A program made the translations under genes and the position numbers. From Ornithodoros turicata (taxonomy: Eukaryota; Arthropoda; Arachnida; Ixodida; Argasidae), in contig NC_088206.1 in NCBI RefSeq assembly GCF_037126465.1, forward strand, positions 33,796,573 to 33,860,572: 64,000 nt of DNA. Direction: 5' to 3'. Below, in pieces: positions 42,048 through 52,318 of this stretch. Positions within the stretch are counted from its first letter, which is position 1. Every line of letters begins with the position of its first letter. Below the pieces are notes generated by a model that worked only from the letters and a program-made list of their open reading frames with translations, did no database searches and had not been told where the DNA came from.

Positions 42048-42212
42048 GTTCAAGAGCTTGCTCGGGTTGGGTGCAGTGAAGTAAAGCAATCTGCACGAAA
42101 AATACTTGAGTACCTTCTGACGGACTGCGTTGCTGCAGAGTTCACCTGGGTTGGTGAAAAGGGCAAGCGGAAGTTTGTGTGCAAATTTGTTTCAGTACAA
42201 TTGCCTACTTAA
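42048..42212 (+). CDS. Terminal exon of a DUF4806 protein
   Basis: After an acceptor (catttccaactttcag, 42,047), 54 codons run in phase 0 to a TAA at 42,210. The peptide includes SARKILEYLLTDCVAAEFTW followed by VGEKGKRKF. This matches the DUF4806 pattern: a helix with lk.lltde.A..fnw, then G.kGKkaF, at the very C-terminus, as in many arthropod DUF4806 proteins of unknown function. The signal AATAAA at 42,513-42,518 gives a 3' UTR of about 330 bases, ending just before the TIR element at 42,580. Upstream exons were not identified with confidence. It may be a functional gene end or a relic. Confidence 0.6.
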   Translation, partial: VQELARVGCSEVKQSARKILEYLLTDCVAAEFTWVGEKGKRKFVCKFVSVQLPT

Positions 42213-42512
42213 ATTGTGCCTCCAACATTCCTTGGTGGCGGTTGCTGTTTATACTACATGTCAGCTCTACACTGTAATATCTTCATACTAGGGGGGGTGG
42301 AATTTTCGTATTTTTTGGCGTACCGAAGTGTCTGGGCTAGCTTGCATCTATATTCCCGTTTTGGTGCTTGTAACTTAGTTAACCCTGCGTTGCTCAGGGT
42401 ACTCACCCATTTGTCTCGTAGATCTAGATGCTCATTCAACAAACTGATCTTGACATGGTACATAGCTAGCGCGTTGCCAGGTGAGGTTTTTGTGTGGGAA
42501 TGTAGAATATTC

Positions 42513-42518
42513 AATAAA
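42513..42518 (+). terminator. Poly(A) signal for the DUF4806 exon
   Basis: AATAAA about 300 bases after the stop codon, followed by a T/G-rich stretch. Confidence 0.4.
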
Positions 42519-42579
42519 ATCACTATTCATTGTGAACAGGCTTGTGTGATGGAGTAGTTTGCATTATAAGATGTGTGTA

Positions 42580-43647
42580 CAGGGTGTCCCAGAGAACGTG
42601 TGTTAATTTAAAAAAAACTACGCCACATAGAATCATACGGTCAACGGCATTTGTTCTTACTAGGTTTTTGCCACCTCCTGATGTGCATGTCATGTAACCT
42701 AAGCTTAATTATATCAATTTTTGCGAACTGAACTCGGAAATTTGCCAAGTAAAGGTCACTTTTTTTACCCCGCCAATGCGAAGAGCGTGCCGAATTTACT
42801 CAAATTAATGATAATTAACAGGAATATTGTGGAGCTATTGTATCAGAAAAAATTGCCGAAAATCATGTTCTATGGAGCTCGCGGAATCTTGATAGCACGC
42901 CACGAATCTTTCAGTGGTATCATTGTCAGTCCGACGAAAAGAGTTTGGAAACCCAGCCCACACCGGCATTGTAGAAAGAGACAACACAGAGATAGCTTAT
43001 CGTGTTCGGCCTCGGCTGTGACCAGACCACACCTTCTTTCTCCCAATTTCATGAACTGACTTTTTCTACTATTACCACATCATGTTTGTTCTTACTCAGG
43101 TGATCACGTCCAAATGTGTTCGAATGAACGATAGTGTGCAGCTTTAGGACACTTGAGAGCGTCCCAAGACATTACGTCGCGATATAAGTGCAGGGCGCTC
43201 TACTGAGATGTGTGTGGGCCGTTCATTTATCTGGAGCTCTCTTATGTGGGGTTCATTTATCTGTGGGTTGGGTTTCTAACCCCCTTTCGTCGGACCGACA
43301 GCGATTGCCCTCAAAAAGTCCTTGTGCGTTATACTCCGGCGCCCGAGAAGTATAATGTTCGGCTATTCTTCCCGACAGGATAGATACTGAATCTCACTGT
43401 CAATTATCATGAATTTGAGTAAATTCGGCACGCTCTTCATGTTGGTGGGGTAAATAAATGACATTTACTTGGCAAATTTCTGAGTTCGATTCGCAAAAAT
43501 TTACATAATTAAACTTAGGTAGGTTACATGACATGCACATCAGGAAGTGGCAGAAACCTAGTAAGAAGAAATGCCGTTGACCGCATGATTCTGGGTGGCG
43601 TAGTTTTGTTTATTGGAATGGACTGACACGTTTTCTGGGACACCCTG
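42580..43647. mobile_element. 1.07-kb element with long TIRs, CAGGGTGTCCC ends
   Basis: The element starts CAGGGTGTCCCAGAGAACGT and ends with the inverse (…tctgggacaccctg), with TA on each side (42,578-42,579 and 43,648-43,649). The inverted arms extend about 250-270 bp and share long words such as atcat.cggtcaacggcatttgttct, ggcaaatttc and gagtaaattcggcacgctctt. The interior (about 42,870-43,390) is non-coding. It is non-autonomous and Tc1/mariner-like by its TA duplication. A lone arm lies at 6201. Confidence 0.85.
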
Positions 43648-43649
43648 TA

Positions 43650-44242
43650 TAGCATACGGGTGGAGGAGGCATACTGCATTAACGTCCTGGAATGCCCAGA
43701 AACACATCCTGAGAATGTTACAAAGGATGCCGCTAGGATTGCCCAAATCAAGTCCCCGGCTGTTGCAATGGCAGTACGAATGATATCCCATAGTATGTCA
43801 TTCGGACAATCCAAGATATCTTATGGACATCTGATTATCCCGTTGGTGGCATCATATAGACGTCCTCAGGACGTGCCTTGGTTAGGAACGTAACAACGTG
43901 CACCGCCTGACGTGATCACTTCGGAGCTTCCAGAAGTGAAAGAATATTTTCTTATTCACCTCGAAAGCAGAGCAGACGAACTTCGACACAATAACAACGC
44001 GGTCGACCGCTCGCAGCCAGCGCAGCCCTCTGGTTTGCTTAGATAAATACGTCACGTTGATGTCAGTCCCGCTGGAGTCTCCGCAGCTGCGGAGGCACGT
44101 TCTCTGATCTTTAAAATTTGTTTATTTAATATCTATGCAGTTTCCATAGTCATGAAAATTGGCCAAGTAGACGAACGAGCGATGCCGAACATTACGGTAT
44201 CAATTTGATAGATCCGTTTCCGGATGCGAGTGTCACTTTAAG
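43650..44242. other. Non-coding stretch
   Basis: A 77-codon frame at 43,660-43,893 has no recognisable domain. Nothing else was recognised. Confidence 0.35.
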
Positions 44243-44545
44243 CTACCTGTAATAAACGCAAGCATACTTGCCGATGTTCTTGTCGGACATTGCTGCGCGC
44301 TCTTTACAGTTTACAACGCGCGGCTTCGAGGACGCCCTCTCGACGTTTACACTGGACACAGGGGACGCTATTATGTATAAAGCACATTGCGAGATCTGAA
44401 TCCAGTCCGTTGTGTGTAGTCTACAGAATGCAGGAGGCTCCACCGCTTCTTTGACGGGATGCAAACAGTATTCAGTAGAGGCTGCGTCGAGCGTCGCCTT
44501 CCCGTAAGACAAGACGAAATATGTACATCGAAAGTCAGGAGACAT
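44243..44545 (-). pseudogene. hAT transposase C-terminal dimerisation domain
   Basis: The last 46 codons on the minus strand (44,383-44,246) contain ALYIIASPVSSVNVERASSK, then a basic stretch, MSDKNIGKYACVYYR and a stop. P-x-S-S-x-x-x-E-R-x-x-S-x followed by a basic loop and an L/Y-rich helix is the hAT C-terminal dimerisation motif that holds transposase subunits together. The catalytic part is absent upstream, where only about 55 unrecognised codons stay open. It is a relic, or the last exon of a domesticated gene. Confidence 0.65.
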
Positions 44546-44847
44546 CTCCGCCTTAATGTTTGGAATTTACCTCTGCATTCGGCGTTTTTAGATTAAAACC
44601 GAATGAGGGAAAATTTCTCGATTAAAATCGAAAATGTAGAACCCCGTAGGTTATATCCTAAAAGTCTGAGTTGTTGACTCAGGAATAGAAATAAGCAAGA
44701 CACGGTTAACAAGAGGGCCAAACAGTCAGGGATAATTTAGGAAGATGAGTACACAATCTTCTGTGGATCAGAGTTATTTCCTTGCTCTTTTGGGGACACG
44801 TGGGCGGAAAGTTTAGATGCACGTGTGAAGTGCTTAACATAATATAT

Positions 44848-45479
44848 TTAAAGTGCCACTCCGAACTCAACAGCGCTTATTTTATTCAGACCATGAAGAG
44901 AAGGCGCCTAAAGGATTATATACCCAAATTTCAATCCTGTCTACGAACGCTGCGCATTTCTCTGTTTTTGAAGATCTGCTGAGCCTCCACAAGTTTCGAT
45001 GACGCGACCAGCGAGTGACGTAATAATAAGCCACAAATTGCAATGATGCCTTGTTCTGGAGAGGGCACTCTTCTCCTAGCAACGGCGCCGGCGTTCGGGG
45101 AGGGTCACGTGGTGGAGAAGTCATGTGAGGCTGACCGAAAGAGGGGAAAATGGGAGAGATGTCTGCTCCCTCCTTTGTATTTTCACGAAGGTCGCAGCAT
45201 TCGGATGATATGTCACGTGGGGCCCCGCTAACGGAGTGCAAAAAGTGAGCTCCCCGGAAGACGCGAAGGGCAACAACGTTGCCAAATGAGAGCCGGGCGC
45301 TAGGTAGCAGCCTAACATGATGTCACAGTTCTCAAAACTAAAAATTAATTTTCTCTAGCTTTCGCGCCACGTAGAGCCAAAATATTTTGCAGGAATGTAA
45401 AGTGAGACAAGAAGATTTCAGTAACATTACTTGGGTAGGATTCTGAAGACACGACATTTAGTCCGTAGTGGCACTTTAA
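44848..45479. mobile_element. 624-bp element between TTAA words, AGTGCCACT ends
   Basis: TTAA (44,848-44,851) is followed by AGTGCCACTCC. The right end reads AGTGGCACT followed by TTAA (45,476-45,479). The short 9-bp inverted ends with TTAA duplications fit piggyBac-type transposition. The interior is non-coding. The left half matches 15,146-15,380. The element is non-autonomous, with its source unknown. Confidence 0.65.
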
Positions 45480-45749
45480 TTGCGACGCAAGGGTACGAAG
45501 CAATTGTTCAATATCGAGCCCCATTAGGTCATTGCAATCACTCAGCGTTGGCAGAAATGCCGCCATTGTTATCAGTATTCTTTTACTACCAGTGACTTTT
45601 GTGGTGCATATGCGAGCGCAAGAGCGTTCTGACATCATCGACTCTGTACAGTTATACACTCCTGATAGAGAAATAAATGGTACGTAATAGGTAATTTAAG
45701 TGAACCTCTTAAGAGAGAGTTTCACTACGTAACACGTTGAAGGCCATCC

Positions 45750-46345
45750 ACTTTACAAATTGATACCCTTATGAGTCCTGATTTGAAGAAAACGCGGGCC
45801 GTGCACCTCTTTGTTGCAATGAAGTTGTTGGAACGGAGCAGGAACGAAGCCGTATAGGAAACGATGACGGGTGAAGCGCACACGTCACGAGCGTCAAAGG
45901 ACGAATCTTCATCTTTCCAATTCTTACACTCCGCGCGGCGCATGATTGGGACGAAGCCTATGGTTAGCCAGACGATAAAGTCGCTTGTGACAACAACAAC
46001 GATACTGACGAGAAGCTGGCTTCTGGTCGAAAGATCCGAAGAGGGTAGTCCTTCCACCAGCAGTGTTGTTACATCTGTGGGAATGTATGCTGCAAGGATA
46101 GGATTCGCAATCCGTCGCGTATAAAGGATGCAGTGTGGGATGCTTCGAAAGAGGTGGCGCTGTCCGTAGGTAGTGTCGAAGATGTAGCGGTAGAGCTGAA
46201 TGGGGGTCGTATGTCCCGTAGCCGCAAGCCTTTAAGTACAGGACGATACAATGGGGTCGTAGACTTGCCAGTTGAGACGTTCATATCCGGATCTGATTCC
46301 AGGGCCAAAGGACAGACGGGGAGGTTCGGTGGTACTTTCTCTAGT
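45750..46345 (-). pseudogene. Cys-loop ligand-gated ion-channel-like pseudogene
   Basis: Reading the minus strand across two or three phases gives a pattern like the second half of a pentameric channel subunit. First comes a strand region with NWQVYDPIVSS and LYRYIFDTTYGQR. Then there is a TM1-like IANPILAAYIP, the linker LPSSDLSTRSQLL, a TM2-like VSIVVVVTSDFIVWLTIGF, and a TM3-like segment DVCASPVIVSYTASFLL. In the family TM1 contains YIP and the TM1-TM2 loop reads LP.....R. A TAA interrupts the N-terminal part (near 46,232), and the frame shifts near TM1. The coding match stops at 46,343, where a long-TIR element begins, so that insertion appears to have cut the gene. The family call is by pattern. 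Confidence 0.45.
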
Positions 46346-47101
46346 AGTAATAGGTCGTGTCCAGTACGTTCCTAGCAACGGCCCCTCAGGCCCCTAGCAA
46401 CGGCCAGGCGCGTCTAGGCCGACTTTCTCGCAAATTGTTTTCTCGTGCGCGATAGGTGGCGCTCGGGTGGAGGGTTGTCCACGCGCTTACCGGTGGGCGG
46501 CGCGTGGCCGGAGGGCTGCGTGCGAGCTTACCCTCTCACATTTTTCCGCCTGGGCCGACTTCTTTCGTCGTTTTTCCGCCTGGGCCGACTTCATTCGTAT
46601 TTTTCCCGGGTACAACAACTGCGCGTTGGGGGTTTACATGCAAATATAGACATTCAAAGGATAGTCTTACACAAAAGTACAAGTGAAAATATATTTATTA
46701 AAGTCATTAGTGTCGGGAATTATGTCATGACTCTGTGTGAAGGAGAAAAACCAAGCCAAAAACTAGATGCAGAAGAAACACGATACGATACACGTACCAA
46801 ATGTTATACTTAGAACAGATATGATGCTACAGCATTGATGGGCTATCACACATCATACACAATATATTTATCAATGGTAATCACACAAGTTTTCAATTAA
46901 TCAGAACTAAAACGAGATAGCACATTTAATCAAAGAAGATATTTTTAATCAATACGATTACAATCAAAATTACAAGTTTTATTATATATAGTCTAACATT
47001 ATTCTATGTGAGCACCATAGAGGAGTTTTAATTGCAAAGTTCTCATAGGATGTACGTAACTTCAAGCACAATAGCTAAGTTGAATATTCCAACACGACAC
47101 A
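46343..47101 (+). mobile_element. Older long-TIR element, left end (split by the inner element)
   Basis: It starts AGTAGTAATAGGTCGTGTCC, nearly the same as the inner element's ends. It contains module repeats (CCTGGGCCGACTTC, 46,548 and 46,580), then about 420 bp (46,680-47,101) matching 47,690-48,070 of the inner copy. At 47,101 it is interrupted, and its sequence resumes at 54,613 (attaatcagattcttatgaagtga, matching 48,078-48,110). Confidence 0.7.
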
Positions 47102-47259
47102 AGTAGTAACAGGGGGTGTCCTATAAGCATGGGGTCCAGTTAGCAACCTGGACCCCCGGGCCCTGCCCTGAGCCCTGCACGTATTTTTCCCCGCGCGGCG
47201 CGTGTGTGGAGGGTTGTCCACGTGCTTATCGGCGGGGGGAGGGCTGCGTGCGCGCTTAC

Positions 47260-47690
47260 CCTCTCACATTTTTCAACCTGGGGCGACTTCTTTCGACATT
47301 CTTGAGCCTTGGCCGATTCGGGCCGCGTATTTTTTCTCGCACCCGGCGGGCGACGCTCGGGTGGAGGCACTTACCGGTGGATGGCGCGTGGCCGGAGGGC
47401 TGCGTCCGCGCTTACCAGCTGACATTTTTCAGCCTGGGTCGACTTCTTTCATCATTTTTTAATCTGTGCCGACTTCAATCATAATTTTTTCCAGCTACAA
47501 CAGGTGTGAAATAGGCTGTTTACATGCAAAGGATATGCGTGCGCGCTTACCAGCTCACATTTTTCAACCTGTGTCGACTTCTTTCATTATTTTTCAATCT
47601 GTGCCGACATTCAATCATAATTTTTTTCCAGCTACAGCAGGTGTGCAGTAGGCTGTTTACATGCAAAGGATAGCCATACACAAAAGTACA
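47260..47690 (+). repeat. GC-rich module array in the left TIR
   Basis: A block of about 30 bp, (t)ttttca.CCTGGGCCGACTTCNTTCG, alternates with cgcgcttaccagctcaca and gctgtttacatgcaaaggata blocks, with several variant copies. The same modules appear inverted at 54,060-54,600 and in the older copy at 46,540-46,620 and 54,680-55,490. These may be protein-binding sites of the element's replication or integration machinery; that role is inference. Confidence 0.75.
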
Positions 47691-48383
47691 AGTGAAAATA
47701 TATTTATTGAACTCATTAGTGTCAGAAATTATGTTATGGCTCTGCGTGAATGGGAAAAACTTAGCCAAAAATCTGAAGCAGAAGACACAATACACGTAAC
47801 AAAGAATATACTTATTACAGGTACGATACAATAGCATTGAATAGGTATCACAGATCAAACACAATATTTTTTATTAACTGTAATCATACACACAAGTTTG
47901 CAGTGAATCAGAACTAAAATGCAGTAGCACATTTAATCAAAGAAGATGTTCTTAATCATTACGATTACAATCAAAATTACAAGTTTTATGATAAAAAGTC
48001 TGAGATGTGAGAACCTGATAGATGTATGTAATTTCGAGCACAATATGGAAGCTAAGTTTAATATTCCAATATGACATAAATCTAATTAATCAATTTCTAT
48101 TGAAGTGAATAGTGCAGACATAAGGAAATAATTGGAATCAACACATAGCAATAATATAGAACCAACCATCCAACATGTAGGGAAATAATAGCTACACCAT
48201 ATCAAAACGAGAAACGATCACCACATTTAATCAAAGAAGATATTCATAATCAATATGATTATAAACAAAATTATAAGTTGTGTTATAAAAAGTCCAATAT
48301 TCCTATACGTGAGAACCATCAGTGCAATAGCGGGAAGTTCTGATAGTTGTATGTAATTAACTGTGAACAGCAGAGACCCTGGA

Positions 48384-49150
48384 AGACTATGGGACACGAA
48401 CACAAGAGGAAATAAAATCTATACCAGTACAAAGAAGTTATTCTTAATCAAAACAACATAGTAATCTATCATTCAGAAAATCAGAAGAAAAAATCGAACT
48501 CATCAGAAAATAGATATGTTAAAGATGAACTTCACCACATAGCACACTCCTAGCCAACAAACAGAACTAATGATATCTTCCCTGATTTGTTGAAGACGGG
48601 TGCCAATAGATGTATGGAAGACCACGGAACACGAATGACACGAACACAAGAGGAAATAAAATCTATACCACTACAAAGAAGATATTCCTAATCAAGGCAA
48701 CAGAGTAATCTACCATTCAGAAAATCAAACTCATCAGAAAATAGACATGTTAAAAAGGAACTTCACCACATAGCACGCTCCTAGCCAACAACCAGATCTG
48801 ATGATATCTGCCCTGATTTGTTGAAGACGGCTGCCAATAGATGTATGGAAGACCACGGACCACGAACGACAAGAACGCCAGGAACACAAGAGGAAATAAA
48901 ATCTACACCACTACAAAGAAGATATTCCTAATCAAAACAACAGAGTAATCTACCATTCAGAAAATAAAAAGAAAAAATCAAACTCATCAGAAAATAGACA
49001 CGTTATAAATGAACTTCACCACATAGCACGCTCCTAGCCAGCAACCAGATCTAATGATATCTGCCCTGATTTGTTGAAGACGCGTGCCGATAGATGTATG
49101 GAAGACCATGGAACGCAAACGAGAACAACACAAGAGGAAATAAAATATAT
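48384..49150 (+). repeat. 240-244-bp tandem array with a captured MITE half
   Basis: Three units start at about 48,401, 48,645 and 48,885 (cacaagaggaaataaaat), with a fourth, partial unit from 49,129. Each includes gaacttcaccacatagcac, the arm of the hairpin MITE family at 3765, plus ccctgatttgttgaagacg from the middle of that arm. The MITE half was therefore present before the array expanded. The right TIR lacks this array. Confidence 0.85.
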
Positions 49151-50448
49151 ACCACTACAAAGGAGATATTCTTAATCAATATGATGACAATCAAATTACA
49201 AGTTGTATTGTAAAAAGTCTAATATTCCTATACGTGAGAACCATCATTGCAATAGCGTGAATATCTGCCATAACATTTCGAGCGCAATAGGGAATCTCAA
49301 TTTCATATTCCAACATTACTCAACTTTTAATTAATCCATTTCTTATTAAGTGAACAGCATAGACGTAAGGAAATAACGAGAATCAACACAATCAACAGCT
49401 ACAATTAATACAGAGCCAAACCTGCGCACCATCCAACACATAGAGAAATAATAGCTAATCAATCTATCAAAAGGCGAAATGGCACAGACTTAACACTATA
49501 GCACAGGCTTAACGCTAAAGAACAGAGGAACACGCTGCGACACGTAAACAACAACAGAGGAAAATAATCTATCATTGAACCATCATAAAATCGACCAATA
49601 TACAATTTTCATTCTAACAAACACTACGAACCTTGATGGAGGTATCCAAGACGTAGAAAATATGCACTGTTTTCATCTCGGTTTTCACTCTTTTCCTCAA
49701 AGCCGGGAGACTTTGTCTCTATCTATATGACCATAGCACCGCGCATGCTTTATCACTCAAAGGGTTAGGGGCTATATTACTTTGTCCAGCAAACGGGGCG
49801 CTCTAGAGGTCAGATAAGAGAGTTTAAAGGCGATATATTTTATTGTGCAGCGCAAATAGATGTCGATATCACCCGCGGGGATCACTATCTTTTCGCATCC
49901 TTTCCTTGAAACGGAAATCTTTCGTCAAAGTGGTTGTCAAGTCGACTAAGTTTGTAGAATGCGATATTGCTATTGAACATGTAGAGAAAGTCCAAATTAT
50001 TACTTGGTAGCAACGATACTCAATGAAAAAACGAGAAACAAATTTAATTACATCAATTTTTGTAATATCTTGCAACAGAATTTCTAATGAACCACACAGA
50101 AATATCAAATGTGAAATGCAACTCAGAGTTATGAGGCATTCCCATCTTAGAGGTACTTACTTATGTCAATCAAGTGAACAATTGAAACAAATACAAGACA
50201 ATAATTATTTCAGGCAGTCAGTTCACAACTCATAGATTATCAGTCGAGTGAATACTTGGAACAAAATCAAAACAATAATTCTCACGACAGGTGGAGATTA
50301 TAGCATTCTAAACCAGATAATAAAATTTTAATCAATAAAATAAACATAGATATGCTTTCAATTAAGTGTAGACATACACCTGAAAACAGAAGAGACAATT
50401 GTTGTACATTGAAAAGATGGACAGATTTTGTACTCGATACCATAAGTC

Positions 50449-50847
50449 ATGGGAAGATGTGACAAAAACTGCTTCGAAAAGAAGGAGCCGCGAAACGATT
50501 TCAATAATATCGCTGCATTTCAATACGTCCTAGACATGGTTGTATTCGGAGATATGGTACAAACTACAGAACTGAAGGTGCAAGAATTTATATGCCCTAT
50601 CTGCAATACTTATAAAAATATCTGCACATCAACGTCGGAAGGGCCACTGGGATTGATGGCAGAGTTTTTGGTGTTTGCTAACGAAGAATTGAAATACACT
50701 AGACCAGATGCAATTGCAATCATTGCAATGGGCATTGCGTTCATCAAGAAAGCAGTTGGATCAAATTATGATATACATGCGGTCTATATCCCACGATTCA
50801 TTACGGATTTGTTGAAATTGCACATATCTGAGATGGGAAGTACATGA
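50449..50847 (+). CDS. Core ORF A, 132 residues, unknown function
   Basis: The start is the ATG at 50,449, and no closer start gives a longer frame; an overlapping short frame from the ATG at 50,417 (MDRFCTRYHKSWEDVTK) ends after 38 codons. The product is rich in Ile, Asn and Lys, with one cysteine cluster (CPICNTYKNIC), a central helix-like LGLMAEFLVFANEEL and a C-terminal IPRFITDLLKLH. It has no signal peptide, and one mildly hydrophobic stretch (AIAIIAMGIAFI) is too short for a sure membrane span. No family was recognised. Its position in the core of a long-TIR element, 70 bases before ORF B on the same strand, suggests a shared transcript. Confidence 0.5.
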   Translation: MGRCDKNCFEKKEPRNDFNNIAAFQYVLDMVVFGDMVQTTELKVQEFICPICNTYKNICTSTSEGPLGLMAEFLVFANEELKYTRPDAIAIIAMGIAFIKKAVGSNYDIHAVYIPRFITDLLKLHISEMGST

Positions 50848-50916
50848 AATCTTATCACACGATATGTTCCAATACCACGACAACGCAATTATTTTCTTCT
50901 ACCAGTCTCTGCAAAG

Positions 50917-51285
50917 ATGTCGAATGAGCAGAAGTTCAACATTGCCGTGCAAGATCTGATGTATTATCACTTGTTGAAACTCAACAAACATATCAATTGT
51001 GGTGGACCACTAGACGATTTTCATCTAATACTCTCTTGTACGCCATTCAAGAGTCTTCATGCAAAGAAAAGAAACATCAATAAGAGACTGTGCAAGTTCG
51101 TCGCGACAAAGTGCAAGTCGTTGAAGCAATACAAACACGGCGACAACATATTGCCTGCGTTAATCAATGCTGGATTCAAGCGTATAGTATATAAGCGTAA
51201 GTGTATAACTGAAACAATAAATGTAATATTTGTCATCATTATAACGAATTCTACGCATCACAATGAAAAAACACATTGCATTTAG
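50917..51285 (+). CDS. Core ORF B, 122 residues, unknown function
   Basis: ATG at 50,917 (MSNEQKFNIAVQDLMYYHLL) opens a basic frame with a Lys/Arg-rich middle (HAKKRNINKRLCKFVATKCK) and a hydrophobic C-terminal stretch (NVIFVIIITNS). It follows ORF A by 69 bases on the same strand. The basic middle suggests nucleic-acid binding, but no domain was recognised. Stop at 51,283. The 3' side abuts the first copy of the 493-bp duplication. It could be a truncated or frameshifted remnant of a larger gene. Confidence 0.45.
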   Translation: MSNEQKFNIAVQDLMYYHLLKLNKHINCGGPLDDFHLILSCTPFKSLHAKKRNINKRLCKFVATKCKSLKQYKHGDNILPALINAGFKRIVYKRKCITETINVIFVIIITNSTHHNEKTHCI

Positions 51286-51300
51286 CATGGCTAGACTGAG

Positions 51301-52318
51301 AACAGTGATCGCTAAGGAAAACGAATATTCCACACTGTGTGTAAGAATTCTCATATGGAATCAGAGCTGACCACCAAATAGGTTTTACTCGACTACACTC
51401 TGTACAAGTTCAACACCCGAAGGATAGAATTGCCGGGGAAGGATCGGTCATTGAAATTTAGAGGCATGATACATCAGTCTATGATTACAAAAAATGATCA
51501 CTAATCTCTTGTGAAAACTTATCGTATTTCATGAATTAAATTCCACAGTGCATGTATATTTCTCAATCAGTTGCAATAGCCCAGACGTAGTAAAAGAAGA
51601 AAAGGCGTCTTTGACAAGCAACCCGATTGGAGTGCGGAATAAATAAATTAATAGTTTCGTCAACACAGTTGCCCGTTTGTATGACTGGATAGGAATAATG
51701 AGCCGTCCAAGATAGGGCAAAACGGGAAATAAGGCAAGAAAAGTCAAAGCGTTCGCGACACAGTGTCATCAACTTTTACAATTGCATTCAGGTGATGCAA
51801 CAGTTGCAACAGTGCAACAGATTGCAACAGTGATCGCTAAGGAAAACGAATATTCCACACTGTGTGTAAGAATTCTCATATGGAATCAGAGCTGACCACC
51901 AAATAGGTTTTACTCGACTACACTCTGTACAAGTTCAACACCCGAAGGATAGAATTGCCGGGGAAGGATCGGTCATTGAAATTTAGAGGCATGATACATC
52001 AGTCTATGATTACAAAAAATGATCACTAATCTCTTGTGAAAACTTATCGTATTTCATGAATTAAATTCCACAGTGCATGTATATTTCTCAATCAGTTGCA
52101 ATAGCCCAGACGTAGTAAAAGAAGAAAAGGCGTCTTTGACAAGCAACCCGATTGGAGTGCGGAATAAATAAATTAATAGTTTCGTCAACACAGTTGCCCG
52201 TTTGTATGACTGGATAGGAATAATGAGCCGTCCAAGATAGGGCAAAACGGGAAATAAGGCAAGAAAAGTCAAAGCGTTCGCGACACAGTGTCATCAACTT
52301 TTACAATTGCATTCAGGT
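51301..52318. repeat. 493-bp direct duplication
   Basis: 51,301-51,793 recurs at 51,826-52,318 with an offset of exactly 525 bases. I saw no differences. The 32-base spacer contains gcaacag units. The duplicated segment has reverse-strand frames of about 70 codons (contained twice) with no recognisable domain. The absence of visible changes implies a very recent event or an assembly artefact. Confidence 0.9.

Larger units (their letters stand above)
47102..50320. repeat. Left terminal inverted repeat (expanded)
   Basis: From outside to inside it holds: the terminus; a perfect 9-bp hairpin (ggggtccag/ctggacccc, 47,131-47,156) absent from the right arm; GC-rich module repeats to about 47,690; an AT-rich zone; a tandem array (48,384-49,150); and 49,330-50,320, which matches the right arm closely (for example tcgcatcctttccttgaaa, and gacctctagagcgccccgtttg inverted). 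Confidence 0.8.

Noticed and set aside
46445..46813. Arg/Leu-rich open frames over the GC-rich module arrays (also 47,116-47,484, 54,079-54,598 and 54,639-54,998)
   Set aside because: Frames exist in all phases because the modules are GC-rich tandem repeats; the predicted peptides only repeat the module.
48384..49150. CRISPR array
   Set aside because: The units are 240 bp tandem duplicates in eukaryotic repeat DNA, with no short direct repeats and unique spacers.
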